NCBI GenBank assembly: GCA_002440085.1
Contig: DJRM01000119.1
Coordinates: 1-25,957, forward strand
From: Bacteroidales bacterium UBA6360
Lineage (GTDB): Bacteria; Bacteroidota; Bacteroidia; Bacteroidales; UBA932
Reading direction: 5' to 3'
Length of the DNA stretch: 25,957 nt
The notes beneath the pieces are model-generated. The model had not been told where the DNA came from and ran no database searches. It was given only the letters and a program-made list of their open reading frames with translations. A program made the position numbers and the translations under genes. This document shows positions 9,721 through 17,756 of the stretch, piece after piece. Numbering within the stretch: position 1 is the stretch's first letter; each line of letters opens with the position of its first letter.

Positions 9721-9756
9721 CAAAAGTAGGAATCAAATCAATACAATTCCCCCCCC
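9721..9756 (-). promoter_or_regulatory. Promoter of the GDPD-SusCD operon with a G8 tract at the -33 position
   Basis: Read leftward, 9728-9721 is TACTTTTG, an exact match to the Bacteroidetes -7 consensus TAnnTTTG. It would place the transcription start near 9713 and give a leader of about 70 bases. The position where TTTG should stand (about 19-20 bases upstream) is occupied instead by eight G (9749-9756 on this strand). The nearest TTG is only 15 bases from the -7. The core promoter therefore looks weak without an activator. An imperfect palindrome (9687-9706) lies in the leader. Confidence 0.55.
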
Positions 9757-9875
9757 ATTTCACCAAAGGAAACCAAAAGCAGTGTAGGGAAACGTCATAT
9801 TATTGAATATCAAAACATTCCCCAACTTAAACAAATCGAATTAGGGAAATGGATTTTTATAAATTTTCGGAGATA

Positions 9876-11444
9876 CTACAGATCTTTCAGGATTTTCTCG
9901 AACTTTTCCTTAGGAATGGCGAGCTTCGCGTTTATGCCCGAACGCTTGTTATAGACGGTCTTTATTGAATAGTGCAGAAGTTCGGAAATCTTTGCGCTTT
10001 CCGTGACCCCAAGCCTTATCATCGCAAAGATTCTGAGTTCTGTGTTCAGTTTTCCGCTTTCCTTTGGGACTATGCTAAACTCCGGCTTCAGAAGGGCGTT
10101 GAAATCTTCGACAAAAGTCGGGAATATGTCGAGGAACGCGGAGTCGAAACTGTCGTACATGTGCCGTAGCTCATCGTTGGTTATGTCCCGCGAAGGGTTG
10201 GTAAGTTCTATCACATAATCCGTATTTCCACGTCTCAGGCTTGTGTTTATGCGCCCGCGAAAAGCGAGGAGACGATCGATGTAGGAAGAATATAGTTGGA
10301 AGAAACTGGCGATGTAGCCGTTGGAAATCTGATTCGAACGCTCAAGGCGGAGATTGAGGATTCGGCCTCTCCGTATAAGGGCAATCATATAGCATACGGC
10401 GCCCACAAGGAGCAATGACAAGACAGAAAGAAGCACAATGCTCATCGTAAGCTGCCGCTTCTGCTCAAGAATCTGCTGCCGAAGCAGTCTGTCCGTCTCC
10501 ACAATAACATCCATTCCTAGAATCCTCCGTGTCCTGGAGCGGAATCTGAGCATGGTGACGTATGAATATTCGGAAAACTTGTCAAGAATCCTCGCATCCA
10601 CGGAACCCTTCAACATGAGAGCAAGTCTCGTGAATGCAGCGACGTCCTGATTGGAATTTTCCAGATCGTCAATGGCCGATCTCAGCAGGCAATACAGGCG
10701 CTCCTCATCGTGGCCGTCCATTTTCTCATATATCAGGTTTCTCTCATAAAAGACGAATGACTCCGCAATGGAGCCTGGCGACGCAAGTTCCATTCTTTTG
10801 CGGTTGCACTGCATCGCACAGTCATAGTCCCTCTCTGCCAAGGCCTTCTTTTCCCTGGAGCGCAGGCCGTATTCTGAAATCGCCGGTGCGGTAAGGATGA
10901 CGGAATCCGTATATGCGCGATATTCAGCCTCATACATATTCTGAAACCCGAGGCGTGAGCCGTCAACATGGAAAAGTTCGAAGCAGAGAAACTCGTGAGC
11001 CTCGAAATACTCGTAAAGGAGAGTTTGTGGAATAGACTTCCTGTCTATGGAATCAATCACGTCGCTGCTTTCCTTGTAATATCCGAGCGTCGTCAGAATC
11101 CGCGAAGTGCGGACTGCCGTTTTGATCTCCATATATTTGTCGGAATAGTCCGAGGCCATTTCCGCAACTCTCTCAAGGGTTGCTATGGTGGAGTCCGAGT
11201 CGAAATAACTATATTCGTATGCGACATCCAGCCAAGCGTCCATCCGCTCGCGTCCCTCAAGCCTCGCGCACGCAGCCTTCTTCGCCTGAATCCTCGCGAG
11301 TTTGCGGCTCTCGTAGACATCGAGACTGTCGAACCTCACAATCAGCGAATCCAGCAGCACACGGCAGCGCGGTGAAAGCGTCTGCGCAGCGGAACACCAC
11401 AGACAGCAAAGATTTATTATCCAAACAAGGAAGGCACGTTTCAT
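9876..11444 (-). CDS. Membrane-anchored regulator with periplasmic helical-repeat sensor and LuxR-like HTH (DUF6377-type)
   Basis: I set the start at the ATG at 11444 (522 aa, MKRAFLVW...CSAAQ). It supplies a proper signal peptide, whereas the longer frame begins with GTG directly after the preceding stop and adds 17 unlikely residues. Residues about 25-330 are alpha-helical, TPR-like and presumably periplasmic. A transmembrane helix spans about 332-358 (SIVLLSVLSLLLVGAV), followed by a cytoplasmic helical region. A helix-turn-helix lies at about 478-508 (ESAKISELLHYSIKTVYNKR), resembling LuxR/GerE recognition helices. The layout matches Bacteroidetes one-component sensors carrying the DUF6377 domain. 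Position between the phosphatase (51 bases upstream) and the GDPD-SusCD operon (231 bases downstream) suggests it controls one or both. The ligand is unknown. Confidence 0.85.
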   Translation of the reverse strand: MKRAFLVWIINLCCLWCSAAQTLSPRCRVLLDSLIVRFDSLDVYESRKLARIQAKKAACARLEGRERMDAWLDVAYEYSYFDSDSTIATLERVAEMASDYSDKYMEIKTAVRTSRILTTLGYYKESSDVIDSIDRKSIPQTLLYEYFEAHEFLCFELFHVDGSRLGFQNMYEAEYRAYTDSVILTAPAISEYGLRSREKKALAERDYDCAMQCNRKRMELASPGSIAESFVFYERNLIYEKMDGHDEERLYCLLRSAIDDLENSNQDVAAFTRLALMLKGSVDARILDKFSEYSYVTMLRFRSRTRRILGMDVIVETDRLLRQQILEQKRQLTMSIVLLSVLSLLLVGAVCYMIALIRRGRILNLRLERSNQISNGYIASFFQLYSSYIDRLLAFRGRINTSLRRGNTDYVIELTNPSRDITNDELRHMYDSFDSAFLDIFPTFVEDFNALLKPEFSIVPKESGKLNTELRIFAMIRLGVTESAKISELLHYSIKTVYNKRSGINAKLAIPKEKFEKILKDL

Positions 11445-11495
11445 AATCGGAGAGGCATAAGACGCCCGGCTGCCAGAGCCAAAGCGCCAACACAC

Positions 11496-12812
11496 TCAGA
11501 AATCCAGACCGTCTATCTGATCGACAATGAACTCGCGGAGGTCATCCCAGCGGTAGTAGGGGCCGGAGACGGCCTTGAGAGCGGGGATTGTGGTCTCGAC
11601 CTCGTTGCGGAGAAGCTTCACGAGGACGTCGCCTTTCTTGTTGCGGTAGAAAATCATCTGGAGATTGGAGGCCATCGGCATATCGCGGAAACCGTACCAC
11701 ACGCCGTCTATGGCATCGGCCATCTTACGCTCTTTTTCCAAGCCCTTGACACGCAGCGTGCTGAAAGTCGGAGCGAGCCCGGTGTCGTGCCCGAAACGAA
11801 GGTCTGCGGCGTGATCGTTGCCTGCCACAGCGGCATCTGCCTTCTCTATGATGTCGCTGAGAATACGGGCTCCGACAAGATCTCGCGACCGCTTGTTCTC
11901 AACGGTCGCGTTCATGAAATTGTAGTAGCGGACATCGTTGTATGCCCAGAGGGCGTAAAGTTCGTCAAGGTTGAAATGACGGTAGACGTACGGATCCTCA
12001 ATGTCAAGGCACTGGCCGATGCTGCCCGCCCAGAGAACGTCCACGAAGAATTTCTCCGGACCATGCTTCATGAACTTCACGGCCTCCTCCGGAGATGTTG
12101 TCCAGGCCGCCAGAAGCCTTGAAGGGTCGAGATTTGCGGTCAGGACGGAATCCATTACGAAGGCCTCACGCTTTCCGACACCCGGAACACCGTCTGTATT
12201 GCAGAGGTATCTCTTGAAGCGTTCTCCCGCATCCATAGTGAGGTGAAGCTCCGGATTCTCACGCGCAATCTGCACGCAGAAATTGGCCATGCTCTGAATA
12301 CAGCGCTGGACGTCGGTCGACACGCAGTAAATTTCCTTCCTGTCCTTTTGGCAGAAGACTTCCGGGCAACGCTCGTAAAGGCGACGGGATATATCCTGAT
12401 GCTGTGCGGCACCCTTGTGGGTGAGGTAGCCAAGCTGACCGTCATGAGCCTTGCGAAGAACAGTAAGGTCATTCAGGACAGAGTTTCCCTCATCGGTCAG
12501 AAGGTCATGCGCGTACAGAGAGTCCAGGACTGCAATCGGGCTGTCCATATAGCCGAAAGTGTAGTGGTAGCGGCTGCCGTGCCTGCCGTAATGGCTGATA
12601 TAGAACGGCTTGTAGCCCTTGGGAGCCGGAGTGTCGACAATCTTAGACGGAGCCTCATAATTGTGGTGGAGGTTGACGCTTCTCGTAGGGTCTTCCTTCA
12701 AGAGTTCCATGACTTCCCGTCTGTGCTCCGGAGTCTGGGCCGAAGCAACGAGACAGCAGCCCGTCGTGAAAGCCGCGACAATCAGATATTTATATAAATT
12801 TCTCATTCTCAA
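11496..12812 (-). CDS. Histidine-type phosphatase, phytase/inositol polyphosphate phosphatase-like
   Basis: This 438-aa exported enzyme of the histidine (acid) phosphatase superfamily has a signal peptide ending near residue 25 (LVASAQ). The phosphorylation-site motif is RHGSR with His78 as predicted nucleophile. A second phosphate-binding arginine is likely in STDVQR (about residue 169). The proton-donor region reads RFGHDTG (His342-Asp343). The family includes MINPP and phytases, which remove phosphates from inositol phosphates. HD is the donor form of classical histidine acid phosphatases and phytases, whereas MINPP enzymes usually have HAE, so the exact substrate is open. Two start codons are possible (Met1, Met3). 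The regulator gene follows after 51 bases, so the two are probably co-transcribed. No exact consensus promoter is seen upstream; TATAGTTTG near 12857-12865 is one base off spacing. Confidence 0.9.
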   Translation of the reverse strand: MRMRNLYKYLIVAAFTTGCCLVASAQTPEHRREVMELLKEDPTRSVNLHHNYEAPSKIVDTPAPKGYKPFYISHYGRHGSRYHYTFGYMDSPIAVLDSLYAHDLLTDEGNSVLNDLTVLRKAHDGQLGYLTHKGAAQHQDISRRLYERCPEVFCQKDRKEIYCVSTDVQRCIQSMANFCVQIARENPELHLTMDAGERFKRYLCNTDGVPGVGKREAFVMDSVLTANLDPSRLLAAWTTSPEEAVKFMKHGPEKFFVDVLWAGSIGQCLDIEDPYVYRHFNLDELYALWAYNDVRYYNFMNATVENKRSRDLVGARILSDIIEKADAAVAGNDHAADLRFGHDTGLAPTFSTLRVKGLEKERKMADAIDGVWYGFRDMPMASNLQMIFYRNKKGDVLVKLLRNEVETTIPALKAVSGPYYRWDDLREFIVDQIDGLDF

Positions 12813-12999
12813 TAAATTATCATAAAGAAAATCACTCGAAGAAAAATAATCAGAAACAAACTATATAGGGAAAGGGGATGAAGAAAATGATGAGATGCAA
12901 GGTGCACTGGGGATTTCAACACCGGAGCAACCTCCCGGTTGTGAGGATTTGAAATTCACATGCAACGAAGCAGATCGCCTTTTCTTCGCCCCTCCGCCA

Positions 13000-15231
13000 T
13001 TATTTTGTTCTGAAATCAACAGTCCCCCGCACATCATCCGACGCCGCTGCAAAATAAACAGTGAACTCATGCGCCGGATCAAGAATCCACTCGTGCTTTT
13101 CCTCGTTGAAATAAGCCAGATCAGAAGCCGGAATCTCGAACGACACGGTCTTGCTTTCGCCCGGAGCGAGGCTCACTTTGTCGAACGCCTTGAGTTCCTT
13201 CACAGGACGGTCAAGAACAGGGTTGTGCTCGCCAACATAGACCTGCACGACCTCCTTGCCCTCACGGGAGCCGACATTCTTAACCTTCACCGAAGCCTTC
13301 AGAGTCCCGTCAGCAGAAACGGTCGAACTTGCCTTGAACACGCTGTACTCGAATTCGGTGTAGCTCAACCCATGTCCGAACGCGAAGAGAGGCTTGATGT
13401 CGCGGTTCTCGAACCAGCGGTAGCCGACATAGATGCCCTCCTCATATTTCACGTCCGGGCCGCAGGTGTACACGCCGAGAGCGTGTGCCGGAGAATCCTC
13501 AATCTTCACAGGGAAAGTGAACGGAAGCTTTCCGCTCGGGTTCACAGCGCCGAATACGACGTCAGCGATGGAGTTTCCGGCCTGCGAGCCGCAGAACCAG
13601 CACTGGAGAATCGCCGGAACTTCCTCAACCCAAGGCATCGCAACAGCGTTTCCGTCCACGAGGCATACAGCAAGACGAGGGTTTGCCGCTGCAAGAGCCT
13701 CAATCACCTTGTCCTGAGCATATGGGAGATTGTACTGCCGGCGGTCAGTGCCCTCGCAGTCCTGATGCCCGTCCTTGTTGAGACCACCGAAAAAGAGAAC
13801 GACATCCGCATCGGCTGCGGCCTTCACAGCATCCTCAATAAGCTGCTCCTCAGAGCGAGACTCTGACAAATCCTGTCCTGTAGTCACACCGTTATATTCG
13901 TTGGACGCGCTTCCCACATATCCCCTCTCATAAACGACTTCAGCGGCATCGCCGACAGCAGACAAGATTCCCTCAAGCGGAGAAACCTCATGCTGCACCT
14001 TCAGCGAGGACGAACCGCCGCCGACTGTCATCATCTTCAGGGCATTCTCTCCGACAACGAGTATCTTCTGGGTCGAAGCAAGCTCCACCGGAAGCACTTT
14101 CACTCCACCGGCAGGCGCGGTGTTCTTGAGAAGCACGATTCCGTCGGCACCAATCTGACGCGCAGCCGCATGATGCTCCGGAGAATTGAGCGAGCCGAAT
14201 GGCTTGTCCGTGTTCATCGCCGTGCGGAAGATGAGCTTCAGCACACGTCCCGCCTTGTCGTCGAGAGTCTCAAGAGATGCCCTTCCGTCACGAAGGCGCT
14301 CAAGGTAAGGGTCTGCAAGCATATAACTGTCATAGCTCTTCTTGCCCTTGCTTGAAAGTCCGTCGGTCCATGTGCCGTATTCGAGGTCGAGCCCGTAGGC
14401 CGCAGCCTGGTCCGGGTTGCACGCGCCGCCCCAGTCGCTGATGACGGCTCCGTCAAACTTCCACTCTCCCTTAAGGACATCGTCGAGAAGATATTTGTTG
14501 TGGCAGAGGTGCTGTCCCTTGTAGAGATTGTAGGCTGCCATCACAGACCATGCGCCGCCCTTTTCCACGCCGGCCTTGAATGCCGGAAGGTAAATCTCAT
14601 AGAGCGCCCTGTCAGAGACTTCCACATCGGCCGTGTGGCGGTTGCACTCCTGGTTGTTCAGGCAATAGTGCTTCAGGCAGACGGCCACTCCGTTCTTCTG
14701 CACCTCTTTTATATAAGGCACGCACATTTCCCCGGCAAGGAACGGATCCTCACCCATATACTCGAAGTTACGTCCGTTGTAAGGCGTCCTGTAGATGTTC
14801 ACGCCCGGGCCGAGCAGCACGTCCTTCTCGCGGTAGCGTGCCTCCTCTCCGATGCTCTTTCCGTATAGCGCGGCGGCCTCCCTGTCCCAAGTCGCGGCAA
14901 GGCAGGTCAGAGCAGGATAGGCCGTGCAGGAGTCGTTCGTCCATCCTGCCTGATCCCATTCGTCCCATTTCACTTCGGGGCGTATTCCGTGAGGACCGTC
15001 GGTGCACCAGAGTTCGGGTATTCCGAGACGAGGCACGCCCGGTGACGAAAACTTGCTCTGGGCATGGAGAATCGCCACCTTTTCCTCCATTGTCATGCGC
15101 GAAAGCGCGTCTGCGACACGTTCGTCAAGGTCGCGGCTTTCGTCCATATAAACCGGAACATTCTGTCTCTCGGAACACGAAGACAGCGCAAGAAGCACAA
15201 GGGCTGAGAGCGAAAGAAGAATCTTTTTCAT
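13000..15231 (-). CDS. Family GH3 beta-glycosidase lipoprotein
   Basis: This 743-aa glycoside hydrolase of family 3 probably acts as an exo-acting beta-glucosidase or beta-xylosidase. It has a lipoprotein signal with cysteine 19 (LALSSCSER). The N-terminal barrel contains GRNFEYMGEDP (153-163), the substrate-binding KHY (187-189) and the nucleophile Asp266 in VISDWG. The alpha/beta domain carries the probable acid/base Glu493 in CEGTDR. A C-terminal fibronectin III-like domain follows FAFGHGLSYTEFEY (about 616 onward). All key residues are present and length is normal. It is transcribed away from the second GH3 gene from its own strong promoter. The two enzymes differ around the active site, so they probably have different specificities; which sugar each removes cannot be told from the sequence. 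Confidence 0.95.
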   Translation of the reverse strand: MKKILLSLSALVLLALSSCSERQNVPVYMDESRDLDERVADALSRMTMEEKVAILHAQSKFSSPGVPRLGIPELWCTDGPHGIRPEVKWDEWDQAGWTNDSCTAYPALTCLAATWDREAAALYGKSIGEEARYREKDVLLGPGVNIYRTPYNGRNFEYMGEDPFLAGEMCVPYIKEVQKNGVAVCLKHYCLNNQECNRHTADVEVSDRALYEIYLPAFKAGVEKGGAWSVMAAYNLYKGQHLCHNKYLLDDVLKGEWKFDGAVISDWGGACNPDQAAAYGLDLEYGTWTDGLSSKGKKSYDSYMLADPYLERLRDGRASLETLDDKAGRVLKLIFRTAMNTDKPFGSLNSPEHHAAARQIGADGIVLLKNTAPAGGVKVLPVELASTQKILVVGENALKMMTVGGGSSSLKVQHEVSPLEGILSAVGDAAEVVYERGYVGSASNEYNGVTTGQDLSESRSEEQLIEDAVKAAADADVVLFFGGLNKDGHQDCEGTDRRQYNLPYAQDKVIEALAAANPRLAVCLVDGNAVAMPWVEEVPAILQCWFCGSQAGNSIADVVFGAVNPSGKLPFTFPVKIEDSPAHALGVYTCGPDVKYEEGIYVGYRWFENRDIKPLFAFGHGLSYTEFEYSVFKASSTVSADGTLKASVKVKNVGSREGKEVVQVYVGEHNPVLDRPVKELKAFDKVSLAPGESKTVSFEIPASDLAYFNEEKHEWILDPAHEFTVYFAAASDDVRGTVDFRTK

Positions 15232-15313
15232 CGTATATTATCAGTTTTATAATTATTTTCACTGTGGGACGGGTATACACAGACAGGCAATGCTCCGATG
15301 AACCCGAATCCTG

Positions 15314-15345
15314 CAAAATTAAGGAATATGACACACCGATACAAA
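15314..15345 (-). promoter_or_regulatory. Bacteroidetes-type promoter for the leftward GH3 gene
   Basis: Reading leftward, TTTG (15345-15342) is followed by 20 bases and TAATTTTG (15321-15314). Both elements and the spacing fit the Bacteroidetes primary-sigma consensus. The predicted start lies near 15307, leaving a leader of about 75 bases before the ATG at 15231. Confidence 0.65.
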
Positions 15346-15418
15346 TTTAAAATCAGTTTTCAACATTTTTCTACCATTTTTTTGTAATGTCGTTATATTT
15401 TTATTTGTCCGTTATACC

Positions 15419-15426
15419 TATCTTTG
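15419..15426 (+). promoter_or_regulatory. Putative -7 element for the rightward GH3-rhamnosidase operon
   Basis: TATCTTTG matches the -7 consensus TAnnTTTG and would start transcription near 15433, giving a leader of about 27 bases. A TTTG occurs at 15404-15407, but its spacing of 11 bases is too short, so no good -33 element is visible. The promoter may need an activator. Confidence 0.5.
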
Positions 15427-15459
15427 CAGCGCTGCTGACAACAACAAAAAATCACAATA

Positions 15460-17682
15460 ATGAAAAGAACACTTTTATTGATGGCCGCCGGCGCGCTTAT
15501 GGCGGTCGGATGCACAGAGAAGAAAGACGCCGACGAGGTGAGGGCGGAGAAACTTATGGCGAAGATGACGCTCTCCGAGAAAATAGGACAGCTGAGCCAA
15601 TTCGTGCCGAAAAACTCGGTTGTCACCGGGCCTGACGGAAGCCCGGTCGACGTGAAGAACGTGATTAAGGCGGGTGGATGCGGTTCCATGCTCAATGTCT
15701 GGAAACCCAAAGAAATTATTGAATATCAAAAACTTGCAGTTGACAGCTCGCGTCTCGGGATTCCGATTCTCTTCGGGCACGACATCATCCACGGGGCAAG
15801 GACTACATTCCCGGAGAACATAGGAATTTCCTGCTCGTGGGATCCGGAGATGACGGAGGAAGTGGCGAGAATTTCGGCTGCCGAGGCCACCGCATTCGGG
15901 ATTGCATGGACGTTCTCACCTATGTGTGACGTGGCCATTGATCCGCGTTGGGGACGTGTTTCCGAGGGTTCTGGCGAAGACCCTTATCTTTCAGGTGAAC
16001 TTTCGGCAGCTATGGTTCGCGGCTATCAGGGAGACGATCTCTCCGCAGGTAACACCATCCTCGCATGCGTGAAGCATTTCGCGGCATACGGCGCGGCCGA
16101 GGCAGGAAGGGACTACAACACCGTGGATATGTCCGAGATGATGTTCCGCGAGCGTCACCTGCCTTCCTACAAGGCGGCTCTCGATGCGGGGGCGCTGAGC
16201 GTGATGTCGTCGTTCAACGACTTCGACGGCATCCCTGCAAGCGGCAACAAGTGGCTGCTCACCGACCTGCTGCGCGGCGAGCTCGGGTTCAAGGGCTTCG
16301 TCGTTTCCGATTATTGCTCTATAAATGAAATGATTAACCACCGCGTGGTGGCGGACAAGAAAGAGGCTGCGGAACTTGCGCTGAACGCCGGTCTGAACAT
16401 GGACATGGTGGACGGTGACTACTACAAGTTCGCGGAAGAGCTTGTGAAGGAGGGACGCGTGAGCGAGGCTCAGATTGACAGGCTCTGCAAGGAGGTTCTG
16501 ACGGTGAAGTTCAAGCTCGGTCTCTTCGACGACCCGTTCCGCTACGGCGGAGAGGGACGCTGGGAGAAGGAGACATGGCTTCCGGAGTACCTTGAGACGG
16601 CACGCAAGGTAGCGCGCAGCTCGATGGTCCTGCTCAAGAACGAGAACGGGATTCTCCCTCTCAAGGGCAGCGAGAAGATTGCCATCATTGGCCCTGCAGC
16701 GGACTCCCGCAGCGAAATGACAGGAACTTGGGTCGGATTTGCGGATTACAAAAAGCCAGTCAGTTTCCTCGAAGGCCTGAAGGCCAGATTCCCTCACAAC
16801 GACATCAGGTGCGAAAAAGGCTGCGATTTCTTCGATCCTATTGACGGAGGCATATCCAAGGCCATCGCTGCGGCGCGCAGGTCGGACGTCGTGCTCATGA
16901 CCCTCGGACTTCCGAATGCCTACAGCGGCGAAGCCGCATCAATGGCGAACATAGACATCCCAGCAGCACAGAAGGAACTCTTCAAGGCAGTCAAGGCCAC
17001 CGGCAAGCCTATTGTGATTCTGCTCGTGACAGGCCGGCCGATGACCATCGCCGAGGAGACGGAAGCCGCAGACGGACTGCTCGTGACATGGCACCCGGGC
17101 ATCATGGGAGGCACAGCCCTCGCGGACATCGTTTCCGGAGACTACAATCCTTCCGGACGACTGACGATGACCTTCCCGCTCTGCCTCGGCCAGGTTCCTA
17201 TCCACTACAACGCCAAGAGCACGGGCCGTCCGCGCAAGACCCCGACAAACAACGCGAAGTACGTCTCACGCTACATGCGCACCCCTAATGAACCGCTTTT
17301 CGCCTTCGGAGAGGGCTTGAGCTACACGGAGTTCGCCTATTCGGAGCTTGAGGTTCTCAACCCTGAGGCAAAGCTCGGAGAAACGGTGAAAGTACGCGTG
17401 AAGGTCAGCAACATCGGCACGCGGGACGGCGAAGAAGTCGCACAGCTCTACATCCGAGACGTCGTTGGCAGCCGCACCCGCCCGGACCGCGAGCTGAAAG
17501 GCTTCAGGAAGATTGCGCTGAAGGCCGGAGAATCGGCGACAGTTGACTTCGACATCACTCCGGAGGCGCGTTCGTTCTTCCGCGCAGACAATGTTTGGGG
17601 CGAGGAAACCGGCGATTTCGATGTTTTCGTCGGGCATGATTCGCACGCAAGCCTGGCGGGCAAGTTTACCGTAGCAAAGTAA
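15460..17682 (+). CDS. Family GH3 beta-glucosidase lipoprotein, BglX-like
   Basis: This 740-aa GH3 enzyme resembles periplasmic BglX. It has a lipoprotein signal with cysteine 18 (LMAVGCTEKKD). BglX-type landmarks are IPILFGHDIIHGARTTFP (from residue 101), DPRWGRVSEGSGEDPYL (from 161), KHF (205-207) and the nucleophile Asp284 in FVVSDYCSI. The probable acid/base Glu491 lies in SGEAASMANIDIP. A fibronectin III-like C-terminal domain follows FAFGEGLSYTEFAY (about 615 onward). The family cleaves terminal beta-linked glucose from oligosaccharides. Length and catalytic residues are normal. The rhamnosidase gene begins 73 bases downstream on the same strand, so the two likely form an operon able to strip rhamnose and glucose sequentially (inference). 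Confidence 0.95.
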   Translation: MKRTLLLMAAGALMAVGCTEKKDADEVRAEKLMAKMTLSEKIGQLSQFVPKNSVVTGPDGSPVDVKNVIKAGGCGSMLNVWKPKEIIEYQKLAVDSSRLGIPILFGHDIIHGARTTFPENIGISCSWDPEMTEEVARISAAEATAFGIAWTFSPMCDVAIDPRWGRVSEGSGEDPYLSGELSAAMVRGYQGDDLSAGNTILACVKHFAAYGAAEAGRDYNTVDMSEMMFRERHLPSYKAALDAGALSVMSSFNDFDGIPASGNKWLLTDLLRGELGFKGFVVSDYCSINEMINHRVVADKKEAAELALNAGLNMDMVDGDYYKFAEELVKEGRVSEAQIDRLCKEVLTVKFKLGLFDDPFRYGGEGRWEKETWLPEYLETARKVARSSMVLLKNENGILPLKGSEKIAIIGPAADSRSEMTGTWVGFADYKKPVSFLEGLKARFPHNDIRCEKGCDFFDPIDGGISKAIAAARRSDVVLMTLGLPNAYSGEAASMANIDIPAAQKELFKAVKATGKPIVILLVTGRPMTIAEETEAADGLLVTWHPGIMGGTALADIVSGDYNPSGRLTMTFPLCLGQVPIHYNAKSTGRPRKTPTNNAKYVSRYMRTPNEPLFAFGEGLSYTEFAYSELEVLNPEAKLGETVKVRVKVSNIGTRDGEEVAQLYIRDVVGSRTRPDRELKGFRKIALKAGESATVDFDITPEARSFFRADNVWGEETGDFDVFVGHDSHASLAGKFTVAK

Positions 17683-17704
17683 TTCATTGAAGTTCAACAT
17701 CGTG

Positions 17705-17756
17705 CGCCACCGACGGAATCGGAAGTTCCTGATGGTGGCGTATTAATAATCAGGAA
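17705..17756 (+). other. Two overlapping inverted repeats ahead of the rhamnosidase start codon
   Basis: CGCCACC (17705-17711) can pair with GGTGGCG (17734-17740). TTCCTGAT (17726-17733) can pair with ATCAGGAA (17749-17756). The second pairing includes the A of the rhamnosidase ATG, and its loop is exactly the segment that holds the right arm of the first. The structures could interleave or compete. No T-run follows, so a classical terminator is unlikely. Function is not known. Confidence 0.35.

Noticed and set aside
11445..11495. Upstream extension of the regulator gene to a GTG
   Set aside because: It adds 17 residues with no signal-like character directly after the preceding stop, while the ATG at 11444 gives a clear signal peptide.
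12913..12955. Imperfect inverted repeat (ATTTCAA...TTGAAAT with an inner CCGG pairing) downstream of the leftward GH3 gene
   Set aside because: Several mismatches and bulges and no T-run on the leftward strand, so I could not support a terminator.
12895..13866. Open frame of 323 codons on the plus strand
   Set aside because: It lies almost wholly antisense to the GH3 gene with intact catalytic motifs, and its translation shows no recognisable domain or signal.
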